A stretch of 64,000 bases of DNA, taken from Mycobacterium shimoidei. Its GTDB lineage: Bacteria; Actinomycetota; Actinomycetes; Mycobacteriales; Mycobacteriaceae. Shown piece by piece: positions 9,064 to 20,321 of this stretch. The DNA lies in assembly GCA_002101905.1 (NCBI GenBank), contig LQPU01000021.1, positions 124,001 through 188,000 on the forward strand, written 5' to 3'. How positions within the stretch are numbered: position 1 is the first letter of the stretch; the number at the start of each line of letters is the position of its first letter. Made by a program: the position numbers and the translations under genes. Under the pieces are notes generated by a model. The model did not search any database, was not told the origin of the DNA, and worked only from the letters and a program-made list of their open reading frames with translations.

Positions 9064-9647
9064 ACCGATTCCAGTAGTCGCTGGTAGTCGTCCCAGGTGT
9101 CGACGTCGAGCGGAACGGCGCCGTCTACCGTGATTTCGTGGGCTACAACATCACCCGAATCGATCAGCTTCCAGATCGCCTTGTCACCGTGTAGTTGAGC
9201 GAGTTCACCGAATACGCTGCGGCTCAACCAAAACGGGTGACCGAGGCCATCGGCGTAGCGGCATACGGTGACCGGGCTTGCCGATCCCTCGTCGAGCAGT
9301 CGCCGTACCACCGCCGGGTCGATCCCGGGCTGGTCGCCCAGCATCAGCACGATCCCCGCGGCATCCGGGTGCACCCGGCCCAGCGCGACGCGCAGCGACC
9401 CCGCGCACCCGTCGCCGATGTCGTCGACGACCACCACGTCGAGCCCGTCCAGCGGTACCGCATCGCCGATGGCGGGCGCCGCCGCGCTCAGGGTGACGAC
9501 GATCTGGTCGAAACCACAACGACGGGCGACGTCGAGCGTAGCGCCGAGCACAGTCGTATCCCGGTATGGGAGAAGCTGTTTGGGTGCACCGAGTCGGCTG
9601 GATCGCCCGGCTGCCAGCACGACACCGGTTGCCTGATGCGCGGTCAT
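9060..9647 (-). CDS. MobA/MocA-like molybdenum cofactor nucleotidyltransferase
   Basis: This 195-residue protein belongs to the MobA-like NTP-transferase family and resembles MocA (molybdopterin cytidylyltransferase), which makes the MCD cofactor used by CO dehydrogenase-type hydroxylases. Visible motifs are the N-terminal VVLAAGRSSRLGAPKQLLPY nucleotide-binding loop, VLMLGDQPGID and GLGHPFWLSRSVF. The start is fixed by the ATGA overlap with the upstream XdhC-YHS gene. Position inside the cox operon supports a role in CoxL cofactor maturation. A diverged paralogue is at 42527-43063. Confidence 0.88.
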   Translation of the reverse strand: MTAHQATGVVLAAGRSSRLGAPKQLLPYRDTTVLGATLDVARRCGFDQIVVTLSAAAPAIGDAVPLDGLDVVVVDDIGDGCAGSLRVALGRVHPDAAGIVLMLGDQPGIDPAVVRRLLDEGSASPVTVCRYADGLGHPFWLSRSVFGELAQLHGDKAIWKLIDSGDVVAHEITVDGAVPLDVDTWDDYQRLLESV

Positions 9648-10537
9648 GCGCCGGCTTTCTCGGCCGCGAACGACTTCCGGCATGCCGCACCGCAGAACCA
9701 GTAGTCCTCGTCGTGCAGGCGCAGATGCTCGGTATCGGGCCCGATCGGCACGGTCATGCCGCACACCGGGTCAACGGCCTGTTCGGGCTTGGCATTGCTC
9801 GGCGCTTCCTCCGCCGCCCGGGACACCGGCAGACCGGCGACCCGGATTTGTTCGATGACTTCGGCGAGGATCGCCACCGCGATTTCGGCGGGCGTCTTGG
9901 CGCCGATCGGCAAGCCGACCGGAGTATGCACCCGGGCGCGCTCGGCGTCGGTGAGCTCTAGCCCGTCCAGGATCGACGCGCCCCGCACCTTGCTGGCCAC
10001 CAGGCCGATGTATCCGATGCCGGCAGCCAGTGCGCCCCGGATGATTTGGGCTTCCGGGCCGCCGTGGGTGGCGATCACCACCGCGGTGGCACCGGCCAGC
10101 TCATCGGTGTCGTCGCGGGCCACCTCATAGCCGAGGACCGAACACAGTTGCGCGAGCGCGTCGGCTATCGGCGTTGCCCCGCAGATCCGGATCAGCGGCG
10201 CAGGCAGCCGGGGGGCCAGATAGATCTCCAGCGCGCCACCGGACAGGCACGGGTTGACGACGACCCGCGCGCCGCGGGCCTCCGGAAAGTGGACGTCACC
10301 GTCGGGAAGCACGCGCAGCAGCACGCTTTCGCCCGCCTGCAGCGCACCGAGCGCTGCCTTGCGGACCGAGTTCTGCGCGCACTGGCCTCCGACGAACCCT
10401 TCAATCGTCCCGTCGGGCAACAGGATCGCCTCGTCGCCCGGCTGTGCTGAGGTCGGCGGCTGGGCGCGCACCACCGTTGCGTGCACGAACGGTGTCCGTG
10501 TCCGCAGCAGCTGAGCAACCCGCTCGTTAACCGTCAC
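9644..10537 (-). CDS. XdhC/CoxI-family protein fused to a C-terminal YHS domain
   Basis: This 297-residue protein has an XdhC N-terminal segment (HATVVRAQPPTSAQPGDEAILLPDG, GFVGGQCAQNSVRK), a Rossmann-like XdhC C-terminal domain (IRICGATPIADALAQL, VVIATHGGPEAQIIRGAL, GLVASKVRG, PVGLPIGAKTPAEIAVAILAEVI), and then residues 254-297 forming a YHS domain (DPVCGMTV then YWFCGAACRKSFAAE). XdhC/CoxI proteins help insert or sulfurate the Mo cofactor. YHS domains with paired Cys are metal-binding and common in copper proteins. GTG start at 10537 with AAGGACA upstream; it lies 19 bases after coxL and is coupled to the MobA-like gene. Confidence 0.88.
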   Translation of the reverse strand: MTVNERVAQLLRTRTPFVHATVVRAQPPTSAQPGDEAILLPDGTIEGFVGGQCAQNSVRKAALGALQAGESVLLRVLPDGDVHFPEARGARVVVNPCLSGGALEIYLAPRLPAPLIRICGATPIADALAQLCSVLGYEVARDDTDELAGATAVVIATHGGPEAQIIRGALAAGIGYIGLVASKVRGASILDGLELTDAERARVHTPVGLPIGAKTPAEIAVAILAEVIEQIRVAGLPVSRAAEEAPSNAKPEQAVDPVCGMTVPIGPDTEHLRLHDEDYWFCGAACRKSFAAEKAGA

Positions 10538-10556
10538 AGCTGTTTGTCCTTAAGTC

Positions 10557-12952
<2,396 letters not shown>

Positions 12953-12956
<4 letters not shown>

Positions 12957-13444
12957 GACGTGACCTCCGCTGACTCCACTCCGGCCATGGGATGCTTCGC
13001 AGCCCACTGGATGGAGCGCACGATCGTGGTGTATCCGGTGCAGCGGCAGATCTGCCCGGAGATGGCTTCGCGGATGGTGTCTTCATCCGGGTCGGGGTTC
13101 TTGTCGAGCAGGGCGCGGGCGGTGATCATCATGCCGGGCGTGCAGAAACCGCATTGCAGCCCATGGCATTGCATGAAACCTTCCTGGACCGGGTCGAGCT
13201 GACCGTCGACCTCCAGTCCCTCCACGGTGCGGACGCTGTGTCCGCTGGCCATCGCGGCCAGCATCGTGCAGGACTTCACCGGCACCCCGTCCACATCCAC
13301 CACGCAGGTGCCGCAGTTGCTGGTGTCGCAGCCCCAGTGGGTTCCGGTGAGCCGCAACTGGTCCCGCAGGAAGTGGACCAGCAGCATCCGTGGTTCGACA
13401 TCGGCGCTGACCGGCTCGCCGTTGACCGTCATATTCACCTGCAT
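12953..13444 (-). CDS. coxS: CO dehydrogenase small subunit, 2Fe-2S
   Basis: This 163-residue iron-sulfur subunit carries electrons from the Mo site to FAD. The plant-type [2Fe-2S] cluster uses Cys39, 44, 47 and 59 ([12 protein letters not shown]). The second, all-helical cluster uses Cys98, 101, 133 and 135 (CGFC, CRC). It lies 2 bases after coxM and its TGA overlaps the coxL ATG, so all three subunits are translationally coupled. Its length is normal for the family and it is Rv0374c-like. Confidence 0.96.
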
Positions 13445-13446
13445 GG

Positions 13447-14337
13447 CTAGTTCCCCTCTGGCTCAGGCATATTGCGAATTCGCTCGACCGCGGTTCGCAG
13501 CGTTCTGGTGGTCAGTTCGGCGGCCAGGTGACGCTTGTAGTCGGCGGTGCCGCGCACATCGGTCACCGGCTCGCACGCCTCGGCGGCGCCGGCACCGGCT
13601 TCGGCGAACACCTCTTCGGTGGCCGGCTTGCCGACAAGTGACTCGGACAGCGCGGCCAGCGCGGCCGCATCCGGATTGACCGCCGTCAGACCCACCCGGG
13701 CGGCGGCGATGGCGTCACCGTCGAGCGTGACCGCGGCGCCGGCCGCGGTGACTGCCCAGTCCCCGACTCGGCGCTCGACTTTCGCGTATGCGCTGGAAGT
13801 CTTGTGCCGCACAGGGATCCGAACCTCGACCAGAATCTCGTTGTGGGCCAACGAAGTTTCGTAGGGGCCCTGCAAGAAGTCGTCGATCGCGATCTCGCGC
13901 TCACCCGACGGCCCGCGGGCCAGGCAGGTGGCGTTGAGCACGGTGCACACGGTCGCCAGGTCCTCCGCCGGATCTGCCTGGCACAGCGACCCACCGACCG
14001 TGCCACGGTTGCGGACCACCGGATCGGCGATCACCCGTTCGGCGTCGCGGAAGATCGGGCACACCGCGGCCAAGTCGTCTGATTCCAGCACAGCGGCGTG
14101 CCGGGTCATCGCACCGATGCGGACCAGGGTCGGGTCGGTGATCACGTAGCCGAGTTCGGGCGCCAGGTCGTTGATGTCGACGAGATATTCGGGGTTGGCG
14201 ATGCGCAGCTTCATCATCGGCAGCAGGCTGTGGCCGCCGGCGACGATCATCGCGCCGTCACCCAGCCGATCCAGCAACCCGATCGCGTGGTCGACGCTGG
14301 ACGCACGTTCGTACTCGAAAGGGCCAGGAACTTGCAT
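13447..14337 (-). CDS. coxM: CO dehydrogenase medium subunit, FAD-binding
   Basis: This 296-residue flavoprotein subunit hands electrons to the respiratory chain. FAD-binding motifs are visible: IVAGGHSLLPMMKLRIANP (AGGHS) near residue 35 and RGTVGGSLCQADPAED (TVGGS) near residue 110. The start MQVPGPFEYERA is preceded by GAGG and agrees with the known family N-terminus; a start five codons upstream is possible but has no better site. It is the first subunit gene, 60 bases after the upstream XdhC-type gene. Confidence 0.95.
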   Translation of the reverse strand: MQVPGPFEYERASSVDHAIGLLDRLGDGAMIVAGGHSLLPMMKLRIANPEYLVDINDLAPELGYVITDPTLVRIGAMTRHAAVLESDDLAAVCPIFRDAERVIADPVVRNRGTVGGSLCQADPAEDLATVCTVLNATCLARGPSGEREIAIDDFLQGPYETSLAHNEILVEVRIPVRHKTSSAYAKVERRVGDWAVTAAGAAVTLDGDAIAAARVGLTAVNPDAAALAALSESLVGKPATEEVFAEAGAGAAEACEPVTDVRGTADYKRHLAAELTTRTLRTAVERIRNMPEPEGN

Positions 14338-14397
14338 TGTGATCGACCTCACAATCCATCGAATGGATCCTCAGTGTCGATCGGCGCTGAACGGGCG

Positions 14398-15558
14398 TCA
14401 ATAGCGAGTTAAGGGATCGCTTAACTTGCCTTCCACCTCCTGGTCATGGTGGATCCGCCCACCGATTTCAGCCAACCGTTGGCCCCCACCGCCCCAGCGC
14501 CGGGCGATGATGTCCGCCGCGATGGAGACCGCCGTCTCCTCCGGTGTGCGGGCGCCGAGATCCAGCCCGATCGGGCTGGCCAGCCGGGCCAGCTCAGCGT
14601 CGCTCACCCCGGCCTCCCGCAGCCTGGCCACCCGGTCGTCGTGGGTTCGCCGCGATCCCATCGCCCCCACATAGCCGACCTCGGGCAGCCGCAGCGCCAC
14701 CTTGAGCACCGGGACGTCGAACTTCGGGTCGTGGGTCAGCACGCAGATCACGGTGTACCGATCGATCGCGCCGGCCTCGGCCTGCGCCGCCAGATACCGG
14801 TCCGGCCAGTCGACGACGACCTCGTCGGCGGTCGGGAACCGGGCCGACGTCGCGAAGACCGGTCGGGCGTCGCAGACCGTGACGCGGTAGCCGAGGAACG
14901 ATGCCTGCCGCGCGAGAGCGGTGGCGAAGTCGATCGCGCCGAACACCAGCATCCGCGGACGCGGGAATTGGCTCGACACGAACACTTCCAGGCCGTCGCC
15001 GAGACGCTCTCCGTCCGGGCCGAGGGTGAGGACTTCGCTGCGGCCCACCGCGAGCAGACCCCGTGCGTCGTCGGCGACGGCGGCGTCGGCTCGCGGCGAA
15101 CCGAGCGATCCCGCCACCGAGTCGGGACGGATGACGAGCCGCCGCCCCACCCACCCGGCGTCCGGATGGGCGATGACGGTCGCGATCGCCACCGGCTGGT
15201 GCGCCTCGATGTCGTCGGCCACCGCGGCGAGTTCGGGGAACGTTGCCTGCGACACCGCCTCGATGAAGACATCGATGATGCCGCCGCATGTCAGGCCCAC
15301 CGCGAAAGCATCGTCGTCGCTGACCCCGTACCGTTGCAGCTGCGGTATCCCGGTGCGCGCCACCTCGGTGGCGCGTTCATAGACGTCGCCCTCCACGCAG
15401 CCGCCCGACACCGACCCGCTCACGGACCCGTTCGGCGCCACCACCATCGAGGCGCCGGGCGGGCGCGGCGCCGACCGGAATGTACGCACTACGGTCCCCA
15501 TTCCGGCGGTGCCGCCGGCGCGCCAGATCGACATCAGATCGGCGAGCACGTCACGCAC
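14398..15558 (-). CDS. XdhC/CoxI-family accessory protein (Rv0376c-like)
   Basis: This 386-residue XdhC-family protein opens the minus-strand cox operon. It has the N-terminal XdhC domain (TVVRTFRSAPRPPGASM, SGSVSGGCVEGDVYE) and the C-terminal Rossmann domain (LVFGAIDFATALARQASFLGYRVTVCDARP, ICVLTHDPKFDVPVL, GYVGAMGSRRTHDDR, PIGLDLGARTPEETAVSIAADIIA). The family delivers or modifies the Mo cofactor of xanthine dehydrogenase-type enzymes. The start is uncertain: a GTG at 15558 leaves only 24 bases to the divergent LysR gene, and an ATG at 15534 is the alternative. A shrunken relative sits at 43060-43257. Confidence 0.9.
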   Translation of the reverse strand: MRDVLADLMSIWRAGGTAGMGTVVRTFRSAPRPPGASMVVAPNGSVSGSVSGGCVEGDVYERATEVARTGIPQLQRYGVSDDDAFAVGLTCGGIIDVFIEAVSQATFPELAAVADDIEAHQPVAIATVIAHPDAGWVGRRLVIRPDSVAGSLGSPRADAAVADDARGLLAVGRSEVLTLGPDGERLGDGLEVFVSSQFPRPRMLVFGAIDFATALARQASFLGYRVTVCDARPVFATSARFPTADEVVVDWPDRYLAAQAEAGAIDRYTVICVLTHDPKFDVPVLKVALRLPEVGYVGAMGSRRTHDDRVARLREAGVSDAELARLASPIGLDLGARTPEETAVSIAADIIARRWGGGGQRLAEIGGRIHHDQEVEGKLSDPLTRY

Positions 15559-15582
15559 GCATTCCAACGTAGGCTCAAACCC

Positions 15583-16548
15583 ATGACCCCGGCTCAACTT
15601 CGGGCTTACTCGGCCGTGGTGCGCCTGGGTTCGGTCCGGGCGGCGGCCGAGGAACTGGGTGTCTCCGACGCCAATGTGTCGATGCACGTGGCCGCGTTGC
15701 GCAAGGAACTCGACGACCCCTTGTTCAACCGGACCGCCGCCGGTCTGGCGTTCACGCCCGGCGGGCTTCGGTTGGCCAGCCGGGCAGTCGAAATCCTCGG
15801 CCTGCAACAGCAAACCGCGATCGAAGTGACCGAGGCGGCGCACGGGCGCAGGCTACTGCGTATCGCCGCGTCCAACACGTTCGCCGAACACGCCGCGCCC
15901 GGCCTGATCGAGCTGTTTTCCTCGCGCGCCGACGACCTGTCCGTCGAGTTGAGCGTGCACCCGACAAGCCGATTCGCCGAGCTGATCTCTTCGCGCGCCG
16001 TCGATATCGCGCTCGGGCCGATTCACCGCAACCCGGCCGATATCGACGGCTCGATCGTGGTGCGGCCGTTTCTGAAGTATCAGATCATCACGGCGGCCTC
16101 GCCGGACAACCCGCTGGCCGCCGGCGCCCCGACCCCCGCCCTGCTGCGCGAGCAGCAGTGGATGCTCGGTCCGTCGGCGGGCAGCGCGGACGGTGAGATC
16201 GCCACGATTCTGCGGAATTTGGCGATTCCGGAGTCCCAGCAGCGCATTTTCCAAAGCGATGCCGCTGCCCTCGAGGAGGTGCAGCGCGCCGGTGGTGTGA
16301 CGCTGACGATCGGCTTCGCGGTCGCCAAAGACCTTGCCGCGGGTCGCTTGACGCACGTGACCGGGCCAGGACTGCAGGAGTCCGGCGAATGGTGCGCGGC
16401 GACACTGTCGCCGTCGGCGCGCCAGCCCGCGGTCTCGGAGTTGGTGCGCTTCATCACCACTCCGCGCTGCACCCAGGCGATGATCCGGGGCAGCGGCGTC
16501 GGCGTGACACGGTTCCGCCCCAAGGTGCATGTCACGCTGTGGAGCTGA
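15583..16548 (+). CDS. LysR-family regulator divergent from the cox operon (Rv0377-like)
   Basis: This 321-residue LysR-type transcriptional regulator has an N-terminal winged helix-turn-helix (AQLRAYSAVVRLGSVRAAAEELGVSDANVSMHVAALRKELDDPLFNR) and a periplasmic-binding-protein-like effector domain of about 230 residues. It is transcribed away from the XdhC-coxMSL operon across a very short gap. That is the classic arrangement for a LysR regulator controlling its neighbour, so it is the likely regulator of CO dehydrogenase. Its stop abuts the stop of the convergent SpoU gene. Confidence 0.92.
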   Translation: MTPAQLRAYSAVVRLGSVRAAAEELGVSDANVSMHVAALRKELDDPLFNRTAAGLAFTPGGLRLASRAVEILGLQQQTAIEVTEAAHGRRLLRIAASNTFAEHAAPGLIELFSSRADDLSVELSVHPTSRFAELISSRAVDIALGPIHRNPADIDGSIVVRPFLKYQIITAASPDNPLAAGAPTPALLREQQWMLGPSAGSADGEIATILRNLAIPESQQRIFQSDAAALEEVQRAGGVTLTIGFAVAKDLAAGRLTHVTGPGLQESGEWCAATLSPSARQPAVSELVRFITTPRCTQAMIRGSGVGVTRFRPKVHVTLWS

Positions 16549-17196
16549 TCACCACGCCTGGTCGATGTTTCCGTGCCGGGTGATCCACGCGTGCATGGCG
16601 ATGCCGGCCGCGACCGCGACGTTGATGCTGCGCGTCGAGCCGAACTGGGCGATCGATACGGTCAGCGCCGCACCGGCGCGGGCGTCGTCGCTGATGCCGG
16701 GTCCTTCCTGGCCGAACACCAACAGGCAGTTGCGCGGCAGCGGTGTCCGCTCGAGGCGCGCCGCGCCGGGCACATTGTCGACGGCAACCACCGTCAGGCC
16801 CGCGTCCGCCGCGAACTCCAACAGGCCGGCGACGTCGTCGTGATGGCGCAGCCGCTGGTAGCGGTCGGTGACCATGGCGCCGCGGCGATTCCAGCGGCGA
16901 CGGCCCACGATGTGCACCGTGTCGACGGCGAAGGCGTTGGCGGTGCGCACCACCGAACCGATATTGGCGTCATGGCCGAAGTTCTCGATCGCCACATGAA
17001 GCGGGTGTCGGCGCTTGTCGATGTCGGCGATGATCGCCTCCCGGGTCCAGTAGCGGTAGGCGTCGACGACGTTGCGGGTATCGCCATCGCGCAGCAGGGC
17101 CGGGTCATACCGGGGGTCGTCGGGAAGTTCTCCCTCCCAGGGGCCGACGCCACCGGACGAACTGCCCCATTCGGTGGGGCCGGGGTGCTCGCTCAT
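16549..17196 (-). CDS. SpoU/TrmH-family RNA 2'-O-methyltransferase (Rv0380c-like)
   Basis: This 215-residue SPOUT-class methyltransferase is predicted to use S-adenosylmethionine to methylate ribose in tRNA or rRNA. Family motifs are NIGSVVRTANAFAVDTVHIVG (motif 1), LLVFGQEGPGISDDA (motif 2) and IAQFGSTRSINVAVAAGIAMH (motif 3). The knot-forming region is complete. The N-terminal 60 residues are a polar extension. The start is fixed by ATGA overlap with the upstream lipoprotein gene. The exact substrate base is unknown. Confidence 0.9.
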   Translation of the reverse strand: MSEHPGPTEWGSSSGGVGPWEGELPDDPRYDPALLRDGDTRNVVDAYRYWTREAIIADIDKRRHPLHVAIENFGHDANIGSVVRTANAFAVDTVHIVGRRRWNRRGAMVTDRYQRLRHHDDVAGLLEFAADAGLTVVAVDNVPGAARLERTPLPRNCLLVFGQEGPGISDDARAGAALTVSIAQFGSTRSINVAVAAGIAMHAWITRHGNIDQAW

Positions 17197-18083
17197 TGCG
17201 TGGTCCAGACGGCGGCGTGGGTGCCCACGACCGCGACGGTTGCATACAGCAGCGCTTGGTTGATCTCGCCTTGGGTGCACAGCGAGGTTTCCACGTGCAC
17301 GGCGTCTAGCGACGCCTCGGGCAGCAGCAGCGCCGAGGACCCGTATGTCGAGCAGGCAACGCTGAGCCCGGGTGGCGGCAGCGTCGGCGTGGCCACCAGC
17401 ATCATCGGTCCGCCGCGCGCGGCGGACTCGTCACGGTAGCGTTCTGCGACGGCGTTGACCGCCAGGCTCAGCAGCATGTAGCCGTTGCCGGTGAACACAC
17501 CCGGCTCGCCCAGCGACTGCCGGCCCAGCTGCCGGCCGTCGGCGCGAAACGCCGACACGCTGGTGGTCTTGACCACCATGCCGATGTCGTTCTCCTTCGT
17601 CGGCAGCATTCCGACCGGAAAGGTGGCCGGATAGGCCGCCGCGGTGCCGGCGATCCGGTCCCGGGGCGAATACAGGTATACCCCGCGCACCGCGCTGCGG
17701 TCCTTGAGCGGGCCCAAACACACGCTGCCGCTGAGCCGGTCCGGTGATGCCGATGAAAGTCCCTGTATCACAATATTTTTCGCGCTATCGCAGCTGCCGA
17801 TTCCGGTGGCCTCCATCGGGTGGGCCAGCGCGCCGTAGAGCCCGAAGCGCAGGTCGCCGGGTTTGGCGTGCGGCGCCGCCGGATCCGTCGCTGCCGCGTC
17901 GACGTCGACCACGACATGGTCGGCGTTCCAGCGCAGGTTCGATATTGAAACGTTCCAGCCCAGCACCGCCAGCGATTCGCCCAGCCGCGCGGATTGGGCA
18001 CCATATATGAGCGCAGGTGTCTTCGGCCCCGAGCAAGCGGTGACCAGCGCGAGCGTCGCCACCATCGCGATCAGAGTCCGCAC
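17193..18083 (-). CDS. Predicted lipoprotein (Rv0381c-like)
   Basis: This 296-residue protein has a type II signal peptide: MRTLIAMVATLALVTAC with the lipobox LVTAC and lipidation at Cys17. The mature part is a globular exported domain with Cys residues (GSCDSAKN, SVCLGPL, SVACSTYG, TSLCTQG) that could form disulfides. I do not recognise a functional domain. It lies between pyrE (5-base gap) and the SpoU gene (ATGA overlap), an operon order also seen in M. tuberculosis. Confidence 0.82.
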   Translation of the reverse strand: MRTLIAMVATLALVTACSGPKTPALIYGAQSARLGESLAVLGWNVSISNLRWNADHVVVDVDAAATDPAAPHAKPGDLRFGLYGALAHPMEATGIGSCDSAKNIVIQGLSSASPDRLSGSVCLGPLKDRSAVRGVYLYSPRDRIAGTAAAYPATFPVGMLPTKENDIGMVVKTTSVSAFRADGRQLGRQSLGEPGVFTGNGYMLLSLAVNAVAERYRDESAARGGPMMLVATPTLPPPGLSVACSTYGSSALLLPEASLDAVHVETSLCTQGEINQALLYATVAVVGTHAAVWTTQ

Positions 18084-18088
18084 GGTTT

Positions 18089-18622
18089 CTAACGCAGTCC
18101 CAGGTCCGACAACCCCAGCACGCTGCGGTATGGCAGGCCCTCGGCCTCAATCGCTTCAGCCGCGCCGGTGGCACGGTCGACCACCGTGGCCACCCCGACC
18201 ACGTCACCGCCGGCCTCACGCACAGCGCGCACCGCGGTCAGCGCCGAGGCCCCGGTGGTGCTGGTGTCCTCCACCACCAGCACCTGCCGTCCGGCGATGT
18301 CTGGACCTTCGATAAGTCGTTGCATGCCATGGGTTTTCACTGACTTACGCACCACGAATGCGTCGATCGGACGGCCCGGCGCATGCATGACGGCGGTGGC
18401 GACCGGGTCAGCGCCCAGGGTCAGGCCGCCCACCGCGGCGTACTGCCAGTCGGCGGTGAGCTCGCGGATCAACCGGCCGATCAGCGGGGCGGCCCGATGA
18501 TGCAGGGTGGCGCGGCGCAGATCGACGTAGTAGTCGGCCTGCTTGCCCGACGACAGCGTGACGCGGCCGTGCACCACCGACAGTGTGCGCACCAGCTCGG
18601 CCAGTTGGTCACGTTCGGCCAC
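18089..18622 (-). CDS. pyrE: Orotate phosphoribosyltransferase
   Basis: This 177-residue enzyme converts orotate and PRPP to orotidine-5'-monophosphate in pyrimidine synthesis. The PRPP-binding motif [15 protein letters not shown] is clear, with [11 protein letters not shown] forming the flexible catalytic loop and [14 protein letters not shown] upstream. It starts with GTG at 18622, overlapping the end of the SDR gene by 14 bases, which indicates co-transcription. The length is typical of mycobacterial PyrE (Rv0382c). Confidence 0.95.
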   Translation of the reverse strand: MAERDQLAELVRTLSVVHGRVTLSSGKQADYYVDLRRATLHHRAAPLIGRLIRELTADWQYAAVGGLTLGADPVATAVMHAPGRPIDAFVVRKSVKTHGMQRLIEGPDIAGRQVLVVEDTSTTGASALTAVRAVREAGGDVVGVATVVDRATGAAEAIEAEGLPYRSVLGLSDLGLR

Positions 18623-19385
18623 GGCCCTGGCCCAGTCGATTGGTGGTGAGGCGGGCCAAGTTTCGGGGCAGCAGGCGCACGGCGGCAGTGAGCGCCTTGT
18701 ATTGCACGCCGGGAACGCTGATCACCTTGCCCTTGGCGATGTCGGCCAGGCTTTCCCGGACCACGTCGTCGACCTCGAGCCACATAAACGACGGCAGCGA
18801 GGACATGTCGATCCCGGCGCGACTGTGAAACTCGGTGTGTACGTAGCCCGGACACACCGCGTGAACACCAACGCCGGTGCCCTTCAGCCCGCCGGCGAGA
18901 CCTTCGGTGAACGACACCACCCACGCCTTGGATGCCGAATAGGTCGACCCGCGACCCGACAGCAGCCCGGCAACGCTGGACACATTGATGACGGTGCCCG
19001 CCCCCGCGTCCAGCATGGCCGGCAACGCGGCGCGGGTCAGTTGCATCACCGCGGTGACGTTGACATCCAGCTGAGCCTGCAGCAGCGCGGGATCGGCGGT
19101 CCAGAATTCGCCCGAGGTGCCAAAACCGGCATTGTTCACCAGCACTCGCACCCCGGTGGCCAGCCGGTCGGCGACCTTGGCGCGGTCGGCGGCGTCGGCG
19201 AGGTCGGCGGGCAGCACTTCGACGGAGCGCCTCGCCTGGTCGCGCAGCTCGCCGGCCAGTTGGGCGAGCCGGTCGACGTCGCGGGCCACCAAGACCAGGT
19301 CGTAACCGTCGGCGGCGTAACGCCGGGCAAAGCCGGCACCGATCCCGGACGTGGGCCCCGTGATCAGGGCAACGGGACGAGCCAT
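18609..19385 (-). CDS. Short-chain dehydrogenase/reductase
   Basis: This 258-residue classical SDR has the cofactor motif [11 protein letters not shown] (11-20 region), NNAG (about 89-92), the catalytic Ser in INVSSVAG and the YSASK pair. The Arg following the first strand ([10 protein letters not shown]) suggests NADP(H) use. The C-terminal tail ([21 protein letters not shown]) resembles SDRs annotated as acting on lipid or steroid-like substrates, but no substrate can be assigned. It lies upstream of and overlaps pyrE. H37Rv lacks an SDR here as far as I recall. Confidence 0.9.
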   Translation of the reverse strand: MARPVALITGPTSGIGAGFARRYAADGYDLVLVARDVDRLAQLAGELRDQARRSVEVLPADLADAADRAKVADRLATGVRVLVNNAGFGTSGEFWTADPALLQAQLDVNVTAVMQLTRAALPAMLDAGAGTVINVSSVAGLLSGRGSTYSASKAWVVSFTEGLAGGLKGTGVGVHAVCPGYVHTEFHSRAGIDMSSLPSFMWLEVDDVVRESLADIAKGKVISVPGVQYKALTAAVRLLPRNLARLTTNRLGQGRGRT

Positions 19386-19409
19386 GACCGACAGCGTAAC
19401 TGCGGCCGA

Positions 19410-20246
19410 TCAGCGCTGGTAATGCGTGGCCTGGTAACCGTTACGGCCCGGCGGCGGACGCCGGACGGCTCCGGTGCGGCCGCTCTCACGCCGTCCGGGC
19501 TCCGCTGCGGCGCGGCGCGGCGGCTCCGGTCGTGCCGCCGTATCGGCACGCCGTGGCGGCATTTCCGCCCGCGCGGCCGGGGCCAGCGGACGGCTCGGCG
19601 CCGCGTTGCGGCGCGCGCCCGGCCCCGGAGTCTGCTGCGGCACCGGCGGCAGCACCCGCAACAGGTCGTTGAAATGACGCACCGTGCGCAAACCTTCGTC
19701 CCACTGCGCGCGAGTACTGGAGATCGGCATGCTCACCAACGTCCAGTTCTCTTCGTTCCACATGATCTCGGCGCACTCCGGTGCGGTGTGGGCGAAGGTG
19801 ACCATCCGCCGGTCGCACGCCCGCCGGGCCGCGTCCAGGTTGGTGGAGTACACCATCCGCGGCCCGATCGCGCCCAGCAGCCAAATGTCGTTCTCCCGCG
19901 GCTCTTTGAGGCCCTTGAGCCGCAAGTCGACGACGACGTTGGTGCCGACCTTGCGGTGCAAGGCGATGACCGTCGCGACTTCTTCGAGGTCGAAGATGTA
20001 GACGGCTTCGCCGCGGATCTGGCCGAGGACGACGTTGTGGGCCGTGACGTCGCCGACGGTCGACATCACCCCGCGCTTCCAGCGCTTGACGATGTCGGCG
20101 GATTCGGGTTCGTAGTCGAATCCGTGCGAACGCGCCCACGATTTGCGCCGGCGGCCCCGCCCCCGACGCCGATCGATGTCGACGTACAGCAGCACCACCG
20201 CACCGACGAAGCACAGCGCGGCAAGCGTGAACCAGAGCGGGACCAT
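19410..20246 (-). CDS. N-terminally anchored membrane protein (Rv0383c-like)
   Basis: This 278-residue protein has one N-terminal membrane helix (VPLWFTLAALCFVGAVVLLYVDI) followed by a strongly basic RRRGRGRRRK stop-transfer segment. A cytosolic globular domain of about 150 residues comes next (ARSHGFDYEPE to SMPISSTRAQWDEGLRTVRHFNDLLRVL), then an Arg/Pro/Ala-rich disordered tail. The start at the ATG (20246) is preferred over a TTG nine bases upstream. The function is unknown; it is conserved next to clpB and pyrE in mycobacteria. Confidence 0.82.
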   Translation of the reverse strand: MVPLWFTLAALCFVGAVVLLYVDIDRRRGRGRRRKSWARSHGFDYEPESADIVKRWKRGVMSTVGDVTAHNVVLGQIRGEAVYIFDLEEVATVIALHRKVGTNVVVDLRLKGLKEPRENDIWLLGAIGPRMVYSTNLDAARRACDRRMVTFAHTAPECAEIMWNEENWTLVSMPISSTRAQWDEGLRTVRHFNDLLRVLPPVPQQTPGPGARRNAAPSRPLAPAARAEMPPRRADTAARPEPPRRAAAEPGRRESGRTGAVRRPPPGRNGYQATHYQR

Positions 20247-20321
20247 TGGGCGCAAGCTTACTTGCTAGTGACCCAGAATCACGATTGCTTGCAGGTCACA
20301 ACCCCGTCACGTCTGCCGAGC

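Noticed and set aside
14446..15582. A long N-terminal extension in frame with the LysR regulator
   Set aside because: It is antisense to the XdhC gene and is not LysR-like; the HTH begins at the ATG at 15583.
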